Positions 1 through 6,941 of a DNA stretch of 6,953 nucleotides are shown piece by piece. Positions within the stretch are counted from its first letter, which is position 1. Each line of letters starts with the position of its first letter. The stretch spans positions 1 through 6,953 of the forward strand of contig USJJ01000068.1 of assembly GCA_900554995.1 (NCBI GenBank), written 5' to 3'. The position numbers and the translations under genes were made by a program. Below the pieces are notes generated by a model. It ran no database searches and was not told the DNA's origin. It saw only the letters and a program-made list of their open reading frames with translations. The stretch is from an uncultured Ruminococcus sp. (GTDB taxonomy: Bacteria > Bacillota > Clostridia > Oscillospirales > Acutalibacteraceae).

Positions 1-2
1 AA

Positions 3-19
3 CGTTCCTTGAGGGAACG
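3..19. other. Small GC-containing hairpin upstream of the tRNA
   Basis: Bases 3-9 can pair with 13-19 around a three-base loop, giving a compact stem ending 10 bases before the tRNA. No T-tract follows on the plus strand, so it is not a convincing terminator. It could be the tail of an upstream gene or a processing signal in a longer tRNA transcript. The window begins too close to it to decide. Confidence 0.3.
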
Positions 20-29
20 ACAATTGAAT

Positions 30-113
30 GCGAGAGTGGCGGAATCGGCAGACGCGCACGTTTGAGGGGCGTGTGGTAATCCCGTACGGGTTCAAGTCCC
101 GTCTCTCGCACCA
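30..113 (+). tRNA. tRNA-Leu (anticodon GAG)
   Basis: This is a complete class II tRNA that reads leucine CUC/CUU codons. The acceptor stem pairs 30-36 with 103-109 perfectly. The D-arm has GCG/CGC stems around a GGCAGA-type loop. The anticodon stem is 57-61 with 69-73, closed by a T-G pair, and the seven-base loop 62-68 carries GAG at 64-66. An extra arm of about 12 bases (74-85) is short for a leucine tRNA but clearly longer than in class I tRNAs. The T-arm is 86-102 with a TTCAAGT loop, the discriminator is A110, and CCA is encoded at 111-113. The layout matches bacterial tRNA-Leu(GAG). Its promoter must lie upstream of the window, and a terminator follows directly, so this is the last gene of its transcript. 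Confidence 0.96.
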
Positions 114-120
114 AATAAAG

Positions 121-146
121 AAGAGTCGCATCGGCGGCTCTTTTTT
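121..146 (+). terminator. Intrinsic terminator after tRNA-Leu
   Basis: A nine-base-pair stem (121-129 with 134-142, including one G-T pair) encloses a four-base loop. It is followed by a run of T that, with the stem's last two T, makes six in a row. It begins eight bases after the encoded CCA, as expected for the end of a tRNA transcript. Confidence 0.9.
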
Positions 147-221
147 ATATGTCATAATAACTACATCCCGACATAAAAAATTATCAGAATTTCTGAAAAA
201 ATTATTTTCGTCATATTTCTA

Positions 222-250
222 TTGAAAAAAACCGGACAAAATGATAGTAT
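222..250 (+). promoter_or_regulatory. Candidate sigma-A promoter for the serine dehydratase gene
   Basis: A TTGAAA box (222-227) is followed 17 bases later by TAGTAT (245-250), about 28 bases before the start codon. The stretch TAGTATAGTATAGG contains several overlapping -10-like hexamers, so the exact -10 is uncertain. The region between the tRNA terminator and the gene is otherwise AT-rich and shows no riboswitch-like structure. Confidence 0.55.
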
Positions 251-277
251 AGTATAGGAAAAGCGGAGGGGTGTTTT

Positions 278-1492
278 ATGGAAGTTAAAAAGATGGAATC
301 GCTTAAAGAACTGTATAAAATCGGCAGAGGTCCGTCGAGTTCTCACACAATGGGTCCCGAAAAGGCTTGCAGAATTTTCAAAAAGCATACTCCGGATGCT
401 GATCGTTTTGAAGCAATTCTCTACGGTTCGCTCTCAAAAACAGGCGTCGGTCACGGTACGGACAGGGTTATCAAGATTACTCTTGATCCGATTCCCTGTG
501 ATGTCGTTTTTAATGATGAAGAAATTGAGCTTCCACACCCGAATACAATGGATTTGATTGCCTTTAAAAACGGTGAAGAAATTAACAGAATACGTGTTCT
601 GAGCGTCGGCGGAGGAAAGATCGAAATTATAGGACATAAAAATGTTGATCCCCCGAAAATATATTATATGAACTCATTCCATGAAATTTCCGAGCACTGC
701 AAGCAGAATCATATGAAGCTATGGCAGTATGTTGAGGAGGTCGAAGGCATTGAAATCAGAGATTATCTGATGAAGATTTGGAATCAGATGAAATCGAGTA
801 TTCATATCGGACTTTCGACCGAGGGCGTTCTCCCCGGAGGGCTTGAGGTCAAGAGAAAGGCAAAGAGACTTTATTCTCATCAGCATATTGATGAGAGCGC
901 CCAAACAAAGGAAAACCGTGAGGTTTCCGCCTATGCTTTCGCCGTCAGTGAGCAGAATGCAGACGGCGAGGTTATAGTAACCGCTCCGACCTGCGGCTCG
1001 GCAGGCGTTATGCCGGCTGTTCTCTACTATCAGCAGATGAAGAGGGGATACAGTGACCTTGAAATTGTCCGTGCGCTTGAAACAGGCGGAATAATCGGTA
1101 ATCTGATTAAGACCAACGCCTCGATTTCGGGCAGTGAATGCGGCTGTCAAGCCGAAATAGGAACAGCCTGTGCAATGGCTTCGGCGGCGCTCGGCGAACT
1201 GTTTTCGCTCGAGATTGACAAGATAGAATATGCGGCGGAGATTGCGATAGAGCATCATCTCGGCTTGACCTGCGATCCGATATGCGGGCTTGTGCAGATT
1301 CCGTGTATCGAACGCAACGCAGTTGCGGCAATGAGAGCGATTAACGCTGTCAGCCTTGCGAGCTTTCTCAGTGACACAAGAAAGATTTCCGTTGACGAGG
1401 TTATTGAGGTTATGCGAATGACAGGAAAGGATATACCGGGAAGATACAGAGAAACCGCAGAGGGCGGACTTGCGACGTTGAAAATAAAGTGA
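278..1492 (+). CDS. sdaA: L-serine ammonia-lyase (L-serine dehydratase), single-chain, iron-sulfur type
   Basis: The enzyme deaminates L-serine to pyruvate and ammonia in the cytoplasm using an oxygen-labile [4Fe-4S] cluster rather than pyridoxal phosphate. The 404-residue chain has the beta domain first (PSSSHT at residues 19-24, then GHGTD) and the alpha domain after about residue 150. The alpha domain carries APTCGSAGVMPA (236-247), SECGCQAEIG (287-296) and LTCDPICGLVQIPC (330-343). Cys290, Cys332 and Cys343 have the same spacing as the three cluster ligands known from the Legionella enzyme. The subunits are fused, unlike the split SdaAA/SdaAB pair of Bacillus. The chain is about 50 residues shorter than Escherichia coli SdaA, mostly in the beta domain and linker, and has no recognisable ACT domain. 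GGAGGG at 265-270, seven bases upstream, supports the ATG at 278; a second ATG at 293 has no site of its own. No terminator is evident after the stop. Confidence 0.95.
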   Translation: MEVKKMESLKELYKIGRGPSSSHTMGPEKACRIFKKHTPDADRFEAILYGSLSKTGVGHGTDRVIKITLDPIPCDVVFNDEEIELPHPNTMDLIAFKNGEEINRIRVLSVGGGKIEIIGHKNVDPPKIYYMNSFHEISEHCKQNHMKLWQYVEEVEGIEIRDYLMKIWNQMKSSIHIGLSTEGVLPGGLEVKRKAKRLYSHQHIDESAQTKENREVSAYAFAVSEQNADGEVIVTAPTCGSAGVMPAVLYYQQMKRGYSDLEIVRALETGGIIGNLIKTNASISGSECGCQAEIGTACAMASAALGELFSLEIDKIEYAAEIAIEHHLGLTCDPICGLVQIPCIERNAVAAMRAINAVSLASFLSDTRKISVDEVIEVMRMTGKDIPGRYRETAEGGLATLKIK

Positions 1493-1509
1493 TTGCCGAC
1501 AAAAATGTG

Positions 1510-1549
1510 TTGCATTTACTTTTACGGCGTGATAAAATAAAAATATAAT
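1510..1549 (+). promoter_or_regulatory. Two overlapping candidate promoters for the PRTase-like gene
   Basis: TTGCAT (1510-1515) lies 17 bases before TAAAAT (1533-1538). A second pair, TTTACG (1521-1526) and a perfect TATAAT (1544-1549), is also spaced by 17 bases. Initiation from the second would fall near 1556, giving a leader of about 40 bases. The pair suggests that the downstream gene is transcribed independently of sdaA. Confidence 0.65.
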
Positions 1550-1557
1550 TAACGTGA

Positions 1558-1573
1558 CTGCTGAAAACAGCGG
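1558..1573 (+). other. Short 5' leader hairpin
   Basis: Six base pairs (1558-1563 with 1568-1573, one G-T) close an AAAA loop. It lies at the start of the predicted transcript and ten bases before the ribosome binding site. It may stabilise the 5' end of the mRNA. It is too small to be a known riboswitch, and no alternative pairing with the ribosome binding site is apparent. Confidence 0.4.
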
Positions 1574-1582
1574 TTACAAGAG

Positions 1583-1587
1583 AGGAG
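1583..1587 (+). promoter_or_regulatory. Ribosome binding site fixing the start at 1596
   Basis: AGGAG sits eight bases before the ATG at 1596. An in-frame GTG at 1554 would lengthen the protein by 14 residues. It has no Shine-Dalgarno site and lies at or before the predicted transcription start, so the ATG is preferred. Confidence 0.8.
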
Positions 1588-1595
1588 AAGCTATT

Positions 1596-2237
1596 ATGGC
1601 ATTAAGCGAAAAATTCAAAATTGAGACCAAAATCCCTCACTTGTATCTCAGTGGTTATAAGGGACATTTCGTGGCAGGAAGAAGCCATCTGAATTATTAT
1701 ATAGATATCACATCACAAAAATCTCGTCTTTCAGAGGCAAAGGCTGTTGCAAAGGCAATTGCACCGAATTATAAGCTCCATACGGAGATTGATACAATTC
1801 TCTGTCTTGACGGAACCGAGGTTATCGGCACCTGCCTTGCAAGCGAGCTGACAAAGAATGATCTTGCAAGCATCAACGCAAACAGGGAGATTAATATTCT
1901 TGCTCCCGAGTATACGGCAAGTAACCAGCTTATGTTCCGTGACAACATCGTTCAGATGATTTCGGGTAAGCGTGTTCTTGTCCTTGCGGCGTCGGTTGTT
2001 ACGGGAAGTACTGCGCAGAACGCATTTGAAGCAATTCGTTATTATTCCGGTACACCGGTCGGAATCGCATCAATCTTTGCCACAATGAAAGAGTATGAAG
2101 ATTTCCAGATCGCATCTGTTTTTGATCCTCAGGATCTTCCCGAGTATGAGAGCCATTCGGCTATGGACTGTCCGCTTTGCAAGAAAGGCGAACGCATCGA
2201 CGCACTGATCAACAGCTTCGGCTGCTCAATGCTTTAA
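1596..2237 (+). CDS. PyrE-like phosphoribosyltransferase-fold protein with a degenerate PRPP motif
   Basis: The 213-residue soluble protein has the plan of a type I phosphoribosyltransferase and most resembles the orotate phosphoribosyltransferase branch. Residues 127-140 (VLVLAASVVTGSTA) align with the PRPP-binding loop, normally hydrophobic-V-D/E-D-x-x-T-T-G-G-T. The two acidic residues that hold the ribose hydroxyls of PRPP are Ala131 and Ala132 here, while the T-G-x-T phosphate loop (136-139) remains. The basic flexible loop expected before it is replaced by APEYTASNQLMFRD (103-116), which has no lysine. A C-terminal CPLCKKGE (192-199) recalls the CPLC tail of some bacterial PyrE proteins. 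The fold is well supported. Catalysis is doubtful, because the losses suggest a binding or regulatory role or another substrate. Automatic annotation would probably call it pyrE, but no pyrimidine gene is nearby. I leave the symbol blank. Confidence 0.75.
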   Translation: MALSEKFKIETKIPHLYLSGYKGHFVAGRSHLNYYIDITSQKSRLSEAKAVAKAIAPNYKLHTEIDTILCLDGTEVIGTCLASELTKNDLASINANREINILAPEYTASNQLMFRDNIVQMISGKRVLVLAASVVTGSTAQNAFEAIRYYSGTPVGIASIFATMKEYEDFQIASVFDPQDLPEYESHSAMDCPLCKKGERIDALINSFGCSML

Positions 2238-2273
2238 GATGTGAGCTGCAATTATGTAGAATTTATTTAAATA

Positions 2274-2323
2274 AAAAAACTGTAATTCACAAAGCGTTAT
2301 GCAAAAGTGGATTACAGTTTTTT
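2274..2323. terminator. Bidirectional terminator between convergent genes
   Basis: A 17-base-pair stem (2274-2290 with 2307-2323, one G-T) with a 16-base loop begins with six A and ends with six T. It therefore gives a U-tract in either direction. It sits 36 bases after the PRTase-like stop codon and 11 bases beyond the dapA stop codon on the opposite strand. It should end both transcripts. Confidence 0.92.
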
Positions 2324-2334
2324 GTTGCGATTAT

Positions 2335-3225
2335 TTATTCAATCATTCCGTGGTAACGCAGGGCACGGCATATTTTCTCCTTACAGGCTTCATTCGGATG
2401 CGTGAGGGGCAGACGGCAGAAGCCGCTGTCCGTGCCTAATTGCGACATTGCATATTTAACGGGCATCGGATTAACGTCGGCGAAAAGTGCGTTGCAAAGG
2501 TCAAGATAACGGAGCTGGAGAGCTGTCGCATAGCCTGAGTCTCCGTCGAGTGCGGCGTCAACAATATCGTGAGCAATCTGCGGCAGAATATTTGAAAGCA
2601 CCGATACCGTGCCCTTGCCTCCGAGCAGGGTAAAGGCGGCGCCCTGGTCGTCGTTGCCGCAGTATATATCCAATTCGTCACCGCAAAGCATAAGTGTTTT
2701 CATCAGTGCGGAAAGGTCTCCGTTGGCTTCTTTTGTTGCCACAACATTTTCAATTTGGCTGAGCCGTTTGTAGGTTTCGGGTTTTATGTTCACTCCCGTT
2801 CGTGACGGCACATTATAAACGATTATCGGCTTTGTTACGCTGTCGCTTATGCGTGAATAGTGCTCTACCAAACCCTCCTGTGAGCACTTGTTATAGTAAG
2901 GCGTAACTATCAGCAGTGCATCAACGCCGAGCGATTCTGCCGATTGGCTTTTCTTTATTACGTCCTGTGTGTTGTTGCCGCCCGTGCCTGCGATTACGGG
3001 CACACGTCCGTCAACCTGCTTAACCGTCGATTTAATTACCTGACGCCGTTCCTTTGAATCAAGTGTTGCACTTTCACCCGTAGTGCCGCAAACAACAATG
3101 GCGTCTGCTCCGTTTTCAATTTGAAAATCTATTTGTCTTTTAAGAGCCTTGTAATCCACCTTCCTGTTTTCGTCAAACGGTGTGACAATGGCGCACGCCG
3201 TCCCGGTAAAGACCGTTTGTTTCAT
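2335..3225 (-). CDS. dapA: 4-hydroxy-tetrahydrodipicolinate synthase (dihydrodipicolinate synthase)
   Basis: It condenses pyruvate with L-aspartate-4-semialdehyde, the first committed step towards diaminopimelate and lysine. The 296-residue protein is the usual length for this TIM-barrel family. The Schiff-base lysine is Lys165 in VVATKEANGD. Other landmarks are GTTGES (47-52, Thr48/Thr49), VTPYYNKCSQEGL (107-119, Tyr110/Tyr111) and YNVPSRTG (137-144, proton-relay Tyr137 and carboxylate-binding Arg142). Aligned with the E. coli enzyme (offset +4), the lysine-site residues His53, His56 and Glu84 are Ser57, Arg60 and Asp88. This fits the weak or absent lysine inhibition common in Gram-positive enzymes, but that is inference. 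The start at 3225 has AAGGGG seven bases upstream. The open frame continues another 102 codons into asd, and that part is unrelated sequence. It is the second gene of an asd-dapA pair, 70 bases downstream of asd. Confidence 0.96.
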   Translation of the reverse strand: MKQTVFTGTACAIVTPFDENRKVDYKALKRQIDFQIENGADAIVVCGTTGESATLDSKERRQVIKSTVKQVDGRVPVIAGTGGNNTQDVIKKSQSAESLGVDALLIVTPYYNKCSQEGLVEHYSRISDSVTKPIIVYNVPSRTGVNIKPETYKRLSQIENVVATKEANGDLSALMKTLMLCGDELDIYCGNDDQGAAFTLLGGKGTVSVLSNILPQIAHDIVDAALDGDSGYATALQLRYLDLCNALFADVNPMPVKYAMSQLGTDSGFCRLPLTHPNEACKEKICRALRYHGMIE

Positions 3226-3232
3226 TAAAACG

Positions 3233-3238
3233 CCCCTT
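3233..3238 (-). promoter_or_regulatory. Ribosome binding site of dapA
   Basis: AAGGGG on the minus strand lies seven bases before the ATG at 3225. It decides the start of a frame that otherwise runs open far into asd. Confidence 0.85.
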
Positions 3239-3247
3239 ATATAAAAT

Positions 3248-3275
3248 AAAGACAGGAAAATGAATTCCTGTCTTT
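3248..3275 (-). terminator. Hairpin between asd and dapA, terminator or attenuator-like
   Basis: A perfect 11-base-pair stem (3248-3258 with 3265-3275) closes a six-base loop, 20 bases past the asd stop. Read on the minus strand it is followed by an interrupted T-rich tail (ATTTTAT), weaker than a classic U-tract. It may end part of the asd transcripts, lowering dapA expression, or protect the asd 3' end. I see no clear promoter for dapA in the gap, so some read-through appears necessary. Confidence 0.6.
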
Positions 3276-3295
3276 TTAACGATATGATGTGTTTA

Positions 3296-4384
3296 TCAGT
3301 CCATATATCCCTTTGCACAGAGAAGCTCTGCAAGGAGAACTGCGCCGCCGGCGGCACCGCGGAGGGTGTTGTGTGAAAGGCACACGAACTTATAGTCGTA
3401 CTGAGTGTCCTCACGGAGTCTGCCGATGCTGACTGCCATGCCGCCCTCGAGGTCACGCTGAAACTTTGTCTGCGGCATATTGTCCTCTGTGAAATAGTGG
3501 AGAAACTGCTTCGGTGCGCTGGGAAGTGCAAGCTTCTGCGGCTCGCCCGAGAAGTTTTCCCACACCTTGAGAATTTCTTCCTTTGACGGAGCCTTGTCTG
3601 CGAATCTCATGAATACTGCACCCATATGACCGTTTGAAACGGGAACACGAATGCACTGAGCAGTGAAATGCGGCTCTGCTGCGTTGACGATTTTGCCGTC
3701 CTCGACCTTACCCCAGATTTTAAGCGGCTCCTGCTCGCTCTTTTCTTCCTCGCCGCCGATGAACGGGATAACGTTATCCACCATCTCCGGCCATCTCTCA
3801 AAGGTCTTGCCGGCGCCGGAAATTGCCTGATATGTGCAAACGAGAACGTCCTCAACCTTGTAGCCGGCCTTGTCAAGCGGATAAATCGCCGGAACATAGC
3901 TCTGAAGCGAGCAGTTTGACTTAACGGCGATGAAGCCTCTCTTTGTGCCGAGACGCTTTCTCTGATCCGCAATAACCTCTATGTGATCGGCATTGAGCTC
4001 GGGAACAACCATCGGAACATCGGGAGTAAATCTGTGAGCGCTGTTGTTTGAAACAACGGGGCACTCTGCCTTTGCGTATCTCTCCTCAAGAGCCTTGATC
4101 TCGTCCTTCTTCATGTCAACTGCGCAGAAAACGAAATCAACGAGCGAAGCGATTTTCTCAACATCAGCCGTTGCGTCGTAAACGACAAGGTCAGCCATGC
4201 TTTCAGGCAACGGAGTGTCCATGCACCAGCGGCTGCCGAGAGCCTCTTTGTATGTTTTGCCCGCCGAACGGGGACTTGCAGCAACAAGAACAACCTCGAA
4301 CCAAGGGTGATTTTCAAGCAGGGTCGCAAATCTCTGTCCAACCATGCCGGTAGCTCCGATAATACCTACCTTGTATTTTTTCAT
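3296..4384 (-). CDS. asd: Aspartate-semialdehyde dehydrogenase, archaeal/fungal-type subfamily
   Basis: It reduces L-4-aspartyl phosphate with NADPH to L-aspartate-4-semialdehyde, the branch point to lysine/diaminopimelate and to threonine and methionine. The 362-residue chain begins with a Rossmann nucleotide-binding motif, GIIGATGMVGQRF (residues 7-19). The acyl-enzyme cysteine is Cys158 in KSNCSLQS, and the likely catalytic base is His253 in VSNGHMGAVF. Length and motifs (NCS rather than the NCTT of typical bacterial enzymes, YQAISGAGKTFERWPEM, and a C-terminal LSHNTLRGAAGGAVLLAELL) place it in the archaeal/fungal-type branch, which also occurs in clostridia. The ATG at 4384 is preceded by AAGAGGTG at 4393-4400. 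It is the first gene of the leftward unit with dapA, and its promoter overlaps that of queA. The leader is only about 45 bases, too short for a lysine riboswitch. Confidence 0.95.
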   Translation of the reverse strand: MKKYKVGIIGATGMVGQRFATLLENHPWFEVVLVAASPRSAGKTYKEALGSRWCMDTPLPESMADLVVYDATADVEKIASLVDFVFCAVDMKKDEIKALEERYAKAECPVVSNNSAHRFTPDVPMVVPELNADHIEVIADQRKRLGTKRGFIAVKSNCSLQSYVPAIYPLDKAGYKVEDVLVCTYQAISGAGKTFERWPEMVDNVIPFIGGEEEKSEQEPLKIWGKVEDGKIVNAAEPHFTAQCIRVPVSNGHMGAVFMRFADKAPSKEEILKVWENFSGEPQKLALPSAPKQFLHYFTEDNMPQTKFQRDLEGGMAVSIGRLREDTQYDYKFVCLSHNTLRGAAGGAVLLAELLCAKGYMD

Positions 4385-4392
4385 TACAAATT

Positions 4393-4400
4393 CACCTCTT
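4393..4400 (-). promoter_or_regulatory. Ribosome binding site of asd
   Basis: AAGAGGTG on the minus strand ends eight bases before the ATG at 4384. It favours this start over a 20-codon upstream in-frame extension that would begin outside the predicted transcript. Confidence 0.8.
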
Positions 4401-4435
4401 AAATAAATTTTTAAAAATGTGTTGCCATTCGACCG

Positions 4436-4463
4436 ATTATGCAATATAATAATTAATTGTCAA
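4436..4463 (-). promoter_or_regulatory. Sigma-A promoter of asd(-dapA)
   Basis: On the minus strand a consensus TTGACA (4463-4458) is followed after 16 bases by CATAAT (4441-4436), five of six matches to the -10 consensus. Transcription would start near 4429 and give a leader of about 45 bases. The -35 box lies over that of the divergent queA promoter. Confidence 0.75.
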
Positions 4464-4486
4464 CACTTTAAATGTGATGATACCAT
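4457..4486 (+). promoter_or_regulatory. Candidate sigma-A promoter of queA-tgt
   Basis: TTGTCA (4457-4462, five of six matches) lies 18 bases before TACCAT (4481-4486, four of six). Transcription would begin near 4493, about 43 bases before the queA start. The -10 is weaker than that of the opposing asd promoter. No preQ1 riboswitch is seen in the short leader. Confidence 0.55.
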
Positions 4487-4523
4487 TTTTTATTATTCAA
4501 GTCAAGAGCCAAATGGCCGAAAC

Positions 4524-4528
4524 AGAGG
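4524..4528 (+). promoter_or_regulatory. Ribosome binding site of queA
   Basis: AGAGG lies seven bases before the ATG at 4536. The frame stays open 39 codons further upstream, but that part crosses the promoter region and has no homology to QueA. Confidence 0.8.
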
Positions 4529-4535
4529 TTTTACA

Positions 4536-6709
<2,174 letters not shown>

Positions 6710-6728
6710 TTTATGTGATATTAATCCT

Positions 6729-6766
6729 GCGACTCAGGCGGAATTTGTCCGTTTGAGCCGCTTTTT
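6729..6766 (+). terminator. Intrinsic terminator of queA-tgt
   Basis: The stem consists of GCG/CGC outer pairs (6729-6731 with 6759-6761), one A-C mismatch and ten further pairs (6733-6742 with 6748-6757, two G-T). It has a five-base loop and is followed at once by TTTTT (6762-6766). Confidence 0.85.
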
Positions 6767-6767
6767 G

Positions 6768-6797
6768 TTGACAGTCACAATTATACGGACATATCAT
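6768..6797 (+). promoter_or_regulatory. Candidate promoter directly after the tgt terminator
   Basis: A consensus TTGACA (6768-6773) overlaps the end of the terminator tail. It lies 18 bases before TATCAT (6792-6797, five of six matches). If used, it would give a leader of about 135 bases to the next start codon. Confidence 0.5.
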
Positions 6798-6829
6798 AAC
6801 AAAAATTCTTAAATAGTACACAAAAAAGA

Positions 6830-6859
6830 CTGAACTTTTCTTTTGCGATATGCTATTAT
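6830..6859 (+). promoter_or_regulatory. Candidate extended -10 promoter for the gene at the right edge
   Basis: TGC followed by TATTAT (6851-6859) is an extended -10 element. The best -35 match, CTGAAC (6830-6835), has four of six consensus bases with 18-base spacing. Transcription would start near 6866, giving a leader of about 75 bases. Confidence 0.5.
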
Positions 6860-6872
6860 AAATGAGTAACGC

Positions 6873-6937
6873 ATCGACCCGATAAAGGAATGAGAAGCCT
6901 GTGATTCAGGGATAATAAGGCTCTCAAAAAGGAATGA
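6873..6937 (+). other. Structured 5' leader with a direct repeat
   Basis: The leader can form a small ATCG/CGAT hairpin (6873-6883). A larger bulged stem pairs 6892-6899 with 6919-6925. Inside it, CCTG (6898-6901) can instead pair with CAGG (6907-6910), which competes for two bases of the larger stem. The ten-base word AAAGGAATGA occurs at 6884-6893 and again at 6928-6937, the second copy serving as the ribosome binding site. I cannot match this to a known riboswitch class. Confidence 0.35.
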
Positions 6938-6941
6938 TAAT

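Noticed and set aside
28..225. Short plus-strand open frame across the tRNA
   Set aside because: It covers the tRNA and its terminator, both of which are unambiguous.
719..1258. 179-codon open frame antisense to sdaA
   Set aside because: It lies opposite the catalytic domain of sdaA and shows no features of a real protein or start site.
1501..1513. Thirteen-base word AAAAATGTGTTGC shared with 4413-4425, both in intergenic DNA
   Set aside because: A match of this length in AT-rich DNA over 7 kb is expected by chance about once, and it takes different positions relative to the two promoters and lies on the opposite strand relative to transcription.
3226..3531. Long N-terminal extension of the dapA reading frame on the minus strand
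   Set aside because: It overlaps the asd 3' end, shows no DapA homology and lies before a clear Shine-Dalgarno site and the conserved DapA N-terminus at 3225.
4385..4457. Lysine riboswitch before asd
   Set aside because: The predicted leader is only about 45 bases, far shorter than the lysine aptamer, and no complex folding is visible.
4419..4535. 39-codon extension upstream of queA
   Set aside because: It crosses both divergent promoters, and the conserved QueA N-terminus begins at 4536 with its own ribosome binding site.
4487..4535. preQ1 riboswitch before queA
   Set aside because: The leader contains only a weak GCC/GGC hairpin and lacks the C-rich loop and A-rich tail of preQ1-I aptamers.
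6890..6904. Possible leader peptide Met-Arg-Ser-Leu
   Set aside because: The purine-rich sequence directly abuts the ATG, leaving no proper spacing, and the peptide has no run of regulatory codons.
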